64,000 nucleotides of DNA from Anseranas semipalmata (lineage: Eukaryota; Chordata; Aves; Anseriformes; Anseranatidae): positions 870,436 to 934,435 of the forward strand of contig VXAA01003990.1 in NCBI GenBank assembly GCA_013399115.1, in the 5' to 3' direction. Below the pieces are notes generated by a model that saw only the letters and a list, made by a program, of their open reading frames with translations, was not told where the DNA came from and searched no databases. Below are positions 12,483-23,427 of this stretch, piece by piece. Position 1 is the stretch's first letter, and each line of letters starts with the position of its first letter. Made by a program: the position numbers and the translations under genes.

Positions 12483-13719
12483 AGGCAGAGGAAGGAGGAG
12501 TGATTCTGCATTAAGGAAGCAAGAATGGGGTCTTTAATGAATATTGGCCTCTCAGAGACACGGTATGATTTGATCAACAAGGCTAGATGACAGACAGAAC
12601 CCATCTAGATGCTCAGGGATAATTATGACAGGAGGATTATCTAAGGACCATTCACAACAGGCATTCCTATGCTAGAGAAAAACTATTACCTTTACTGCAT
12701 CTTGCTGCTAACCTTGCAAACAGGTTGTACAACACAGAGCTAACCCCATGATCCCATCCCCAGTAGCTCCAAAAACCAGGAGGTACTGCACTGAGCAGAG
12801 CAGGTTTATTTTCCCCATCACAGTGAAAATCTCTGTTTGGAGGCACACCATCTTCCAGGCCTTCTTCCTGGAGGGCACAGAAGGGATGGATGGATGAACT
12901 TCACCAGATGTCCTGGACCTCTCCTGTGGAAGGCACGCAGTGAGCACCAGGGGTTGGTATTCATTGGTTGGATACCCCAAACATACCAGCAATGGACTAA
13001 CAAGACAAGGCCTGTCCACTAGGCTGTTTTTCCCCACCCCAAAACTCAGGAAAAAAAAAAAAGCTGTTTGATTAACCTTTGTTTATTAGTTTGAGGTAAA
13101 AATGTACAGTACTAGCACACAATACAGTGAGTAAAGGGGGAAAGTAGAGCATACAAAAAAATATCACTGGAGTGAATCTGAAGTAACTGTAGCCTGCATA
13201 TTGCTTTTACAGGCTCTGAAAAGGTCAGCTCATCTTTAACAAGAAGCTGGACAATTCGTCCACAGACCTTCACAACTGGGTGGCCTGAATTCCCTTCCCA
13301 TCCTGTGCAACGTTTCATTCTCCTTCCTATCTTCTGGACTGATCAAAATGGATGGACATCACAAAAACAAACAAACAGACACTAACAGTTTGTGTTTTGG
13401 AGGAAAATCCATCAAGGGATACCAAATTCATAAAAATTGCGTCTGTACATCTGCCTTGAGAAATGTTTGTGGTGCAGGTGGCGGGCGGCTGGCAGACAAC
13501 AAGGAGAAGTATCACATGTGTTTGCTTTGCTCATTTGCTCTTCCCCTTGGGTCTTCCCACACTATTAGAGGTAGGATACTGAGCTGGACAGGCCTTTCAT
13601 TTCACCCACTACAGCTGTTCTCATGTTCGCAAGCTATGGGAATTCAAGCATTCCAAAAATCCAGAATGAAATGGCTCGTTGCCCAAGTACCATGTGGGGT
13701 TTGTTTTCATCTTCAAAAC

Positions 13720-13735
13720 AAAAAAAAAAAAAAAA
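13720..13735 (+). repeat. Poly-A tract
   Basis: Run of 16 A within an A-rich stretch. Simple repeat. Confidence 0.85.
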
Positions 13736-15008
13736 GGTAAAATCCAAGATGTTTGCAAGAAGGAGCAGAAATTTCGCAAGAAAGCAGCTTCTAGAGTGCA
13801 CCAGATTCAAAGGGCTGGTGGTGGTTTCATTGTTTTCAGTACCACTGTTTGAAGTGTTATATATAACTAACTATTTTAACACTTTCCAGGTTCTTTCATC
13901 ATGAAATTCATGTCGCAGCAGATTGGACAGATGATTGGACATCCTCTGAGGTGTTAATAATATGTGTGTTTACTAAATGTCTCTCTCCTTTTTGATCTTC
14001 CATCATAATACGCATACTGCAATAAACACTGGAGGCTCCTTGGGAATTGACTGGCAGCTGTTTGGGTGGTTTGGAAAGGGTTTGTCTTCCAGCCCTAAAA
14101 AAGTATAGTCATCTACTGGAACTGTAGAAATATTCTGTTCCAGGTTGGAAATTTTCAAACTTCTCACAGATTTCAAGAAACTCCAGAAGTGTCAATTGAG
14201 ATTTGCACATAAATTTTTATTAAATTTGAGGTTTCCAGGCTGACACCACACAAGCATTTCTAATTAAAAAAGCTAAGGTGCTATATATTGATAAACATCC
14301 TGTCAGGATCAAAAAGTACAACTATAACATTGCAACTGCCCACAACAACTCAAAAATTTGGACTTTTTGTGATGTTATTGAATGCAGATGGTCCATCTGG
14401 CTCAATAGCATGGCCGTTATAACATTCAACTCATCTCCCTCTACACACTCAAATCCCAGTGGTAGGATACTATGGTAGTCAAGACAATGTACATCTCAAG
14501 GCTGAAAAACAACCTCTGATCTCTCCACAGCCTATACGGATGTCCTTTCTCTATATAATGGGCATTCAATATGTTGGACCGCAGCAGGGTATTGGACTTA
14601 ACACAGCTTAAAGGAAAGCCCAGCTGCTACCCTGTTATGCCAAGGGCAAAATTTGCTTTGAGGTATGAGAACATAGGTGACAGATACACAGCAAAGGGAA
14701 AGAGAAACCTATAGACCTTAACGCTTAGAAATGGGTGCCTGTGAAAAGTTGCCTTTGACAACATCTGAGCTGATAGCTCAGAAAATGACAGTTTTAACCA
14801 CTTTAACAGTACTTGGGGGTTCTATTTTTCCTCTACTAGTTCTAAGTTCTAGTAGACATAGCTACTTTTAGCGAGTAATGTTTTATAAGAATATGTCCTT
14901 AAACCCAATAAACCCACACACTCTGGTGTCAGGCCCATGCAAAAATTGCTGGATGGTACACGCTGTCAAGAGATGAAAGGTCAAAAGTGGAACTTTTTTC
15001 CATTACGC

Positions 15009-15028
15009 TTTTTTTTTTTTTTTTTTTT
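15009..15028 (-). repeat. Poly-T tract (20 T)
   Basis: Uninterrupted run of 20 T. Simple repeat with no retrocopy recognised beside it. Confidence 0.9.
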
Positions 15029-16699
15029 AAGACATGTTAATGTTTCATGTACATGAAGCATTCTGGTATCTTCACAACCTCACTCCCAGCCAGGAAAAAT
15101 ATAAATCTTTCATATTAAATTGGAGTTTTCACAGCTTATAGAGAATACATTGAGGACAAAAAAGTCTTCTTGGAACAATAAAACAAGACTGCAACATGGA
15201 GACCAAAGAGGCTAGCTCCGAGGAAATAGGAAAAAATTGCAATGTTTGGCACTTTCCCTGTGATATAAAGTGCATGTTATTCTCATTTAGCAGACGAGAG
15301 CTGACTTGAACAATAGAAATGTTTGTTAACATATTCTGCTCCACAGTGACTGTAAAAGTATTTGCTGCATTTGCTTCTTAGATGCTGAAGCTCTCTCATT
15401 TCACACCTTTTCCCAGATTTAATCTCTGCAGTATTATTTATGTGGCAATATTAGATTCAATTTACAAATTACAGCCTGCTGCAAAACGGAGCTGTTCTTT
15501 TCCCTAGAGGTACCAGCAACAGTTACATTAATCTTCTTTTAAAAAATTATTCAGGGGCTTTCAACATGCTGCCAAGAGCTCCCTCCCAGATTCCTTTGTA
15601 GTCCTGTTTTTAATTGTAAGAATATCTGCAGAAAATATAACATGTAAGGTCTGGATCCCAGTGGAGCTCCATGCTGGCAGAGGTCCTGCAGTGAGCACCA
15701 GATGGGTGGATTTAGGTTCATTTTATCTCTTCCAGCTCAACCTTGTACGTAGATCCTGACCCTGGAACGTGGTTCTTCACTGGGTCAGGGGGTGCCCATT
15801 GTTGCAGCATGTTTGGCTGGAAATCTCCAGTTTGGGGCAAATGCTGTTATACAACCAAGCACTCTTCCATTGCTGTGATCCTCAGAGCCCTTCCTGGTCG
15901 TCCTGCCTCTGCTCCAGCTGTGACTTGAGCTCAGTGGCCTAACAACAACCAACAAATCCCTGGCTTTCCTAACTGCCCCCAGTGGGGGTCAGCACAGCCT
16001 GGTGAGGCCTGAGAGCTTGGCAAGAGCCAGCAGCGAGAGGATTACCTCTCCTGGCTGGAGCTGAGATGGCCTATTTGGGTGAGAACTCATCATCTGCCAA
16101 GCACAAAAGATCTGATGAGATGAAGTGGTGGTCTCTTCTGCTCTTCGTTTCTAAGACAATGGCATTCTTGTGCATTTCTCAACAGTCAACCACCAACAAT
16201 AGAAATGCACACACTCGCCCTTTCAGACTGCTAGAAGAAAGTTCTGCTAATGTTGGGACTTCACCACAATAAACACCAGCCTCTGGGAAGCATGGACAGC
16301 CTGGAGCCCTGGGTCAGGTAGTGTGGTCAGGCATTAAAGTATTTGGTCAGCTTACGTGGAGGTAAAAAAGTGTTTTTATTTTTTTAAGTTTGGTACAAAA
16401 GCCTTGCAGTTGGCATTGGCTGCTGACAGTGTAAGACAGTTCTGTCCAAAATCTCCCCTAGCAGATTGCCAAGAAGGAGCAACCAGCTGTGTGTTTTTGC
16501 CCAAACCTGGTTCATATGAGCTCTGCATCCTCAGAGTCTTCCCTGCCCAAACTGAGCTTGTTAGGCACCTCAGGCCATACCAACCAGCTGCTTCTCCCCA
16601 CACACTTTGCATAGGGAAAAACAGGGTAAAACCCATGTAAGATGAGAAATGTCTTGTACAAATATACATGAGGAATGAAAGGAACTTCTATGAGTCCAT

Positions 16700-17715
16700 T
16701 ACTAAATGTTGATGGTTAAACTGCTAGTAATGAGACATTATGAGACAGATGCATTCAATAAGTATTTCTGTTCTGGTGGATCAAAGCTGGAGGAAGTATG
16801 AGTATCATATGATGCTGATGAAATGTTTTCTGGTCTTATAGTAAAATGGGTGAATGTAAGTCAGCTCAGATCTGAGTCAACAAAGCTGGATAAAATGTCT
16901 GCAAAACTTCTTAAGGCAGCAGCTAAGGAACTTGCTCTTTCTCTAGGCAGGTAGTGAATGCTGTGCTAGCACTCAAAAAGAGTGAGAGGGATGACCCAAA
17001 CAGTAGTAAGCTGGTTAGCCTAGCTTTCAACTTTGGATGGCATGTAGGAAACAGCTGATACTGAAGGCAAAAGTAAACTCTGTGCCAATTAATATGACTT
17101 CAGGGAAATTGGAGCTTGTCAAATCAACCTGGTATCACTAGTGGAAAAAAAAAAAAACACTTCAAGATTAGATGTCTGATAAATCAGTCATCTGACTATA
17201 AAATTTTTAGAAATAACATTTTTAAAAGCAACTACCATTTTTCAATATAGATATTTTATGGGCAATTATCAGCGGGTGGAGACTTTCTGGAAGGGAAAAC
17301 ACTCATTTCTCCTTTCTACCCAACACAATCTATATTTAAATCATAAATACCATATAAACAACCACAAAAACATTTTTCAGATAATACAGACTGGGAAGCA
17401 GTAGACATGACAGTAATCTCATGTGTGAAGGTGATCTGGCTCACTTCATAACCTGGGTTTAACCAAATGCAGCCAAAACCAAGTTTATATTTAAAAACGA
17501 ATGCGTATAAACTATATTTACAGGATTGGGCACCACATCACAGAAAGCATGAAAAGGACCATGGTGATTGTCACAAATGACTGTCCATGAACTCTTAATA
17601 TAATTTTCTGGTTAAAAAGGATGAAATCATCATTGGAAGTACAGACGTGGGGGCTGGGAATGGGAATATTCAGTCTGTATAAGGCAGAAGTAGGACCACT
17701 TTTGTAGAGGCCAGT
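16700..17715 (+). mobile_element. Ancient CR1/L3-like LINE relic (ORF2 reverse transcriptase)
   Basis: This is a heavily decayed LINE that open frames alone do not reveal. Translating in shifting plus-strand frames gives pieces in the order expected for CR1/L3 ORF2: DAFNKYFCSG (16748-16777; family has ...FNKYFCSVF), DDPNSSKLVSLAFNFG (16990-17037; family DDP.NYRPVSLTS), GACQINLVSL (17111-17140; family SCQTNLVS), MVIVTNDC (17561-17584; family LGVIVTDDL) and LYKAEVGPL (17675-17701; family LYLALVRPLLEY). The central catalytic FADD region should lie between 17140 and 17520 but is not recognisable; an A13 run and AT-rich unrelated sequence are there instead. Many stops and frameshifts make it non-functional. 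The boundaries are approximate. Confidence 0.8.
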
Positions 17716-18890
17716 GGAGTGGATAGAGGAGCCAAGGGAGGAATAGTTAAAGGATCAGGACCTTTGTATATGACATATTTATTCCATGATTGTTTCATGA
17801 TGGATTACCCCAGAAAATAGCTTCCAAAAGCATTTCCATGAAGCAGCAGAAGATCATGCAACTCCTTTGCTGGACCCTCCCTCAAGTCATGTTTTCTGGA
17901 TTAGGTTCCAGGGGAAAACAGTAGGGGTTGCATCTTTCTGAGGCGAGTTTAATGTTGGATACCTGCCTATGTGCTGTGACGCGCTGCCTCGGCTAATAAA
18001 TCGTGACCTGTGTGGTTATACTGGTCAAATGCTTTCTAAGCCAGAGCAATTCCCAGCAAATCAGTGGGCTCTTTTCACAGTGCCCATCTGACAGGCACGG
18101 GGTAGCACACAGATGGTTTAGATATAAAAAAGAATGCTGCATCAATGCTGTATGTGTGAAATGTTTCAATTATTCCTAAAATATTTTTAACGTGTTCCAG
18201 ATTTATCAGGCAAAATGTTTAGGAAGTAATTGGACTTTATTCTGTTTTTCATTTTAGTATAGTATATTATAATAAACACATGTTCAAAATACATTTTAGG
18301 TATCACCAAATATTTATAAAATGTATATAGGTGGAAATCGCAAGGTCATTACAGTAGCTTTATTTTGCCAGTTTGTTTACAAGGAGATCAGTCATTAAAA
18401 CCTATAGCTTTTTTTCTGTCTGCACTATGAATCCTTCTGCACCTGCAGAGATAGTGGATAGCCTATTGGTTTTACATACACAAATAAGATTAGACATTCT
18501 TTGATTGCAGAGGCTGAATTTAATTCCCCTTCATATTATTCCTTGGAACAATAAAAAACTTCTAGTGGCATTTCCAAGTAGATACCTATGTCTCATATTT
18601 AACATCTGATCATTTTACTGGCATTTCCCCACCATAATTAAAAGATTAATTAGATAAATGACTATCTCAATGCTAGTTAGGAAATCAGAAGGAAGATGGT
18701 ATCATACTCCTCGAAGCACACCCTGGGCTTTCGCAATGAGAACTAATTGGTCTGTTGCGTGCATTGCTACCTGCCTTGAGAAATACCAACAAGAGCTGGA
18801 GACACTGCCTACCAGGGAAACTTTTTCCACTTGTTTTAACACAAAAACTGGCTGTTTTCTTTTGATCTCCTTGATGTCCCTAGACATTTC

Positions 18891-18907
18891 GGGGTGGGGG
18901 GGTGGGG
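18891..18907 (+). other. G-quadruplex-type motif
   Basis: The plus strand reads G4-T-G7-T-G4. This supplies four G3 tracts with single-base loops (T, G, T), which fits the standard intramolecular G4 pattern and the very short loops associated with high stability. There is no nearby promoter or gene to give it a role. Confidence 0.75.
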
Positions 18908-19492
18908 ACACACATTTTCCTAGCCTGAAGACTGGGAAATATTGCCCTCTGCAATTTCCCTGTTACTGTAAGTGAACTCATTTTGTGTTTTGTTTTTGTT
19001 TATAATTATATCCAAAGTTTTAGCCAAGGAAATCTTGACATAGAGAAGTCTTGCATCAACCAAGATGAAGCCTGGGTTCTGTGCATTTCGGCCAAGACCA
19101 ACATGACTGTCCCCATCCTTCCCCAGCTGTTAGGGACAGTTTTTTTTTTTCCATTTTGGCTCACAAAATAGTTGCAGTGGTAGTGCGATGAGAAGAGGGA
19201 CATGAGGTGCTCTGAGAGCAGAGATCGTTGCTGGTGGAGACCCCCTTCTAGAGCAGGACTGGCAAAGGAGCAGCTGGTGCCATCTGCAGAAGTAGCTGCA
19301 AACACATTGACTGAACCTCAAACCCCAGATTCCCTCAAAACGTGGTCATATACATGCATAGGCACATACTGTCCTTTTTCCAATTAAAAATATAAGGCTA
19401 TGTGGTTTCAACAGGTAGTACAATGCACAAGGAAACATTTGGAAAGATCAAAGCTTTGGGGATTTTCATCTTCGCTGTCCTTCCCCCTCACC

Positions 19493-19510
19493 TTTTTTTT
19501 TTTTTTTTTT
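19493..19510 (-). repeat. Poly-T tract (18 T)
   Basis: Uninterrupted run of 18 T. Simple repeat. Confidence 0.9.
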
Positions 19511-22200
19511 GATAAAAATATTAAATTTAGCTCTGTTACAGGATTAAACCCAATCCCAAACAAAATCTAAATATTGCTGCTACTGAATCTCTCCTGCTGC
19601 TGTCTTAGGAAATACTGACATTTCAGAAAGAAAAACTATATCCTCAATTATCATTTTCATTACAAACATACTATATTACAGATGCTGTTTTGCAATATTA
19701 TTTTACTCTCCTCTATGGGTTTATTCTATGTGTTTGCTTCATTGGGAGATCCTTATTGCCAACAATTCTTCACCCTTTCCTCTTACCTTAGCATTTGTAC
19801 GTCCCTTCTGAAGGCTCACCATCTACTGTTGACTGTGAAGAGAGGATGTGTGGGGACAGCAAATGACTTGTGACACTGCAAGGCTGTTACACCTGTGATC
19901 AAGAATAGAAACAACGTGGGAGATCCTGTTCATTTTGAACCACTCCCAAACAATAGTGCAAGAGGCTGTTAAAAAGCATTTCAGAAGGAGGGGGTCTGTG
20001 AAACAAGGCAGCAATTTGGCTTATTTATTGGTGCTAGCAATTCCCAATTCCAGCCCATGAAGCCAGCAGGTGTGGTGCATATTGAGAATATCTATGTAAA
20101 AGGTAATGGCAGATTAGTGCGAAGAAGTTGGCTATAGTCAGACTTTTATACTCATTTTGTGTAATAATTTACCAGATAGAATAAAGAGCATACACGGGCT
20201 TTATATATTTGTATCACGAAGCAGTGCAATCAAGGTATAGCAGAGAGTGATCCAGACATTATTCAGGAACTTATTGCCACATAAACTTAACCGATACATT
20301 TTTCTGACTTTTTAATTTGGCTACAGCTAGATAGATCAAGACCAACTGTAGCAGGGCCACAGGTTAAAATTAATTTTAAATAAATCTCAAGCCTAAATTA
20401 AGAAAATGAGGAACTCCACTTGCATGAAGAATGACTGCAGTTTGAAGTCTGCAGATCTGTACTAGGTGGAAACAAAAGCTGGTTCGAGGGCCCAGATGCC
20501 AGTTCGCACACGGGAATCCTGGCTCCAGTCTGGCCTCACCAGTGTGGGACCTTGGAGATGCCATTGGGAATGGGGCTCATCTCACCCAACTGCAGCAACC
20601 AAAAGCCCAGGTAGCTAAGCTGGGTCTGGGTATCCTCTGCAGTGAAATGCAAAGAGGGTGACTCAGAGTCCCATGAGGGGAAAAGGACAGGAGTTTGTCT
20701 CTGCCCAGCCTGCTCCCAGTGCAGAGGGTCCACCTGACGCCCACTGCAGCACTTTTCTGCCTGTGTGCGGGGTTTGAAACAGGCAGCGGCTTTATTGTCC
20801 CCAAAATAAAGCTGCATCTAAACAGCTCTGACAATAGACACAATTTATATGTGTTAGCATTAGTTGTGTGTTTTCTGATTGAAGAATTGGACACTTAATA
20901 CAGCCATTAATGTAATACTTCTAAACACCCATAAGTTTACTAACTGCACCCTGCTGAGACTCACATTAACACTTAGTAAATAGACTATTTAGAAAATGGC
21001 ATGGTAAGAGTTACACCTCCAAGTAATATTCTATAGAGCTGTATACAAATTGCAACCACATTTTCATAAGTGATAAAATGTTTTATTCTCTTTTGAAAAA
21101 TAAACGCCATAAAAGCCAAATGCAGTTCCCAATAACAAAGGAAAGGAAGGATATAGCTGGGCAGTGTTTAAAAGGTTTTGATTTCACATTGTCAGGTTGG
21201 ACTTTATATAGGAATTGGGCACCTAAATACCTTTGTGGGTCTGGCAAGAAGTTCTCAGCCACAAAGTACGGACAAGGAAATGGAAGAAAATTCAGAGCTG
21301 CTAATGTGTGGTTCTACTTTAAGGACTACTTAAGTAAAACTGGCAGCAGTAAAAAGTTAGTGAGATTCCTGAGCTTATTCCATGTGCCTTGCTTGCTTAG
21401 GTGATGAAAAGTCCTTTTTTTGAGGCTGTTTCTAACTACGTCAGCATGAAAAAGGTGTTCAAGGTCTCAGTCCATTTCATTCATGTGGTCCCTTTCGCTT
21501 TCATGGCTGTGACAGAGCTTCATTCCTTCTGCAAAGCCTTTATCCCTGCTAATGCAAACTAGTGAAAAAAGGCAACTTGAGAAAAAAAAAAATCAAGAGT
21601 TTTTCAAACAAAAGATTTTGAAAAAAAAAATGTTTTGCTGAGCAAACCACTTTAAAAGAACATGAGTGATGTAACTAAGAAAATATGGAGAGAAATGGAA
21701 AAGATAGGAAAACTTAAGTGTTCCCTCTTTTCCACTCTGATATATTTCAAAGGGTTAAAAACCTCAAGTCATATAAGTAAAATACCCCAAAGTGTGGCTT
21801 TGATTAAAAAAGGAATTTCTAAAATAGAGGAAGAAATAGAAAGTTTCTTTGTGCATGTGTCCCCACTTCAAGTTGCTGCTGTATGAAAGAGTTTGGTTTT
21901 CAGCTCTAAAGTTCAATTGTTTCAGTTAGCAAAAATCTGTCTAAATCCTACTCCTGCTTTCAGAGAAATCTGGGCGAAGATTAGTTATTTGTGTGGAACA
22001 GACTGCTCACATGGTGGGAAGGCTGCTCTGTCATACCTGGTCTTCTACATCATCTTCCCACCAAGAGAAGGAACTTCTGGACTTCAGATGCCCCCACTAC
22101 TACAGCTTAGAACTGTTGCATCAGTGTTAATTAAACCCAGTGATGTTATTTACAGAACCTCTAACAGTATCAAATACTAGGAAAAAGAAGAAGGAGAGGT

Positions 22201-22295
22201 AGGAGAGGAGAGGAGAGGAGAGGAGAGGAGAGGAGAGGAGAGGAGAGGACAGGACAGGACAGGACAGGACAGGACAGGACAGGACAGGACAGGAG
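22201..22295 (+). repeat. Two-phase pentanucleotide microsatellite (AGGAG)9(AGGAC)9AGGAG
   Basis: Nine perfect AGGAG units (22201-22245) switch to nine perfect AGGAC units (22246-22290), followed by one more AGGAG (22291-22295). The units stay in register, so a single G-to-C variant unit arose and was itself amplified. The AGGAG half is pure purine, which can favour triplex DNA. The reverse-strand open frame across it merely codes SSPLL/SCPVL repeats and is not a gene. Confidence 0.95.
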
Positions 22296-22793
22296 AAAAC
22301 AAAAATCCTGCAAGATCTCTTCCTGAAAAAGGCAGGAAATGATTGCTTCTTTGTCTAGAAAAGAGTGCATGTCTTCTTTGTCACAATTAAAATAGGTGCA
22401 TTTGGAAGCAATATAAGCATTTATGCTACAGAGCATATCCACAGATAGTTAGACGGACAATTTGTGAACAATTAGTCTGTAATTTGTCTGCTTGCAATGT
22501 ACTGCTACTGCCCAATCAGGAGGAGCTCTGCTGGCCTGAAAGGGTGGGCCAAGCCCATTTTTTGGATGAAACATCTCACATACTTTGGCAAATGCCTGCA
22601 CTAGAAAATGAAAACCACCCCTAGAACACTCTAGTTCCTAAAGTTTCTTTGCTCCTCATTTAATCCTTCCCACAACAGTCCCTAGAAGCACATCGCCAGT
22701 TTGGTCTTTTCTGTTGATGAATAGCAGCGAGGTGGAGTACAAGTGCCTACTCCTAAGCCTACCTGAAATACATGGACAACATCTATAAGCTTC

Positions 22794-22829
22794 GGATCAT
22801 GATCTTGGATCATGATCTTGGATCATGAT
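22794..22829 (+). repeat. 13-bp tandem repeat at CR1 5' junction
   Basis: The unit GGATCATGATCTT occurs twice perfectly (22794-22806 and 22807-22819), and a partial third copy, GGATCATGAT, runs to 22829. The last copy overlaps the first recognisable CR1 codons (GAT GAC ACG AAG CTC, DDTKL). Confidence 0.9.
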
Positions 22830-22883
22830 GACACGAAGCTCGGAGGAGTGGCTGATACCCCAGAGGGCTGTGCTGCCATTCAG

Positions 22884-23090
22884 NNNNNNNNNNNNNNNNN
22901 NNNNNNNNNNNNNNNNNNNNNNNNNNNNNNNNNNNNNNNNNNNNNNNNNNNNNNNNNNNNNNNNNNNNNNNNNNNNNNNNNNNNNNNNNNNNNNNNNNNN
23001 NNNNNNNNNNNNNNNNNNNNNNNNNNNNNNNNNNNNNNNNNNNNNNNNNNNNNNNNNNNNNNNNNNNNNNNNNNNNNNNNNNNNNNNNNN
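22884..23090. other. Assembly gap (207 N)
   Basis: A run of 207 N lies wholly inside a CR1 element. Compared with the CR1 at 49.6-50.2 kb, the missing segment should code about 135 residues, or roughly 405 bases, so the gap is probably undersized unless this copy has a deletion. Confidence 0.98.
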
Positions 23091-23091
23091 A

Positions 23092-23427
23092 CTGGAGCAG
23101 CTCCCATACGAGGAGAGGCTGAGAGAGCTGGGTCTGTTTAGCCTGGAAAAGAGAAGACTGAGGGGAGACCTCTTTAATGTATATAAATATCTGAGGGGAG
23201 GATGTCGAGAGGATGGAGCCGGTCTCTCTTCAGTTGTGCCCAGCGACACGGTGAGAGGCAACGGGCACAAACTGAAGCACAGGAAGTTCCGGCTGAATAT
23301 GAGGGGGCACTTCTTTCCTGTGAGGGTGACAGAGCACTGGAACAGGTTGCCCAGACAGGCTGTGGAGTCTCCTTCTCTGGAGATATTCAAAACCCACCTG
23401 GATGCCATCCTGAGCAACGTGCTCTAG
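23092..23427 (+). pseudogene. CR1 ORF2 protein, C-terminal 111 codons
   Basis: Uninterrupted C-terminal coding end of the CR1 ORF2 polyprotein (endonuclease/reverse transcriptase), from LEQLPYEERL to a TAG stop at 23425-23427. Conserved marks are [48 protein letters not shown] and a final AILSNVL. There is no stop or frameshift in 111 codons, so this copy is younger than the relics at 16.7 and 58.4 kb. The element lacks its 5' part, so no functional protein is expected. Confidence 0.9.

Larger units (their letters stand above)
11695..16699. other. Unique AT-rich DNA, no gene seen
   Basis: No gene is supported. It contains a 39-base pyrimidine tract ending in CAG (12442-12482), a 16-base poly-A (13720-13735) and a 20-base poly-T (15009-15028). 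The open frames at 12708-13037 (-) and 13348-13740 (+) have no recognisable domain, and the second reads into the poly-A. Confidence 0.55.
17716..22200. other. Unique DNA, no gene seen
   Basis: No gene is supported. The stretch holds a G-quadruplex-type motif (18891-18907), an 18-base poly-T (19493-19510) and a short block at 21205-21246 (GGGCACCTAAATACCTTTG...) that resembles one arm of an old palindromic repeat. Open frames at 18658-18975, 20536-20894 and 21078-21404 have no recognisable domains. Confidence 0.55.

Noticed and set aside
22201..22295. Regular repeat considered as a CRISPR-like or coding repeat array.
   Set aside because: Five-base units without spacers are a microsatellite. 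The encoded SSPLL/SCPVL repeats are a by-product of the unit length.
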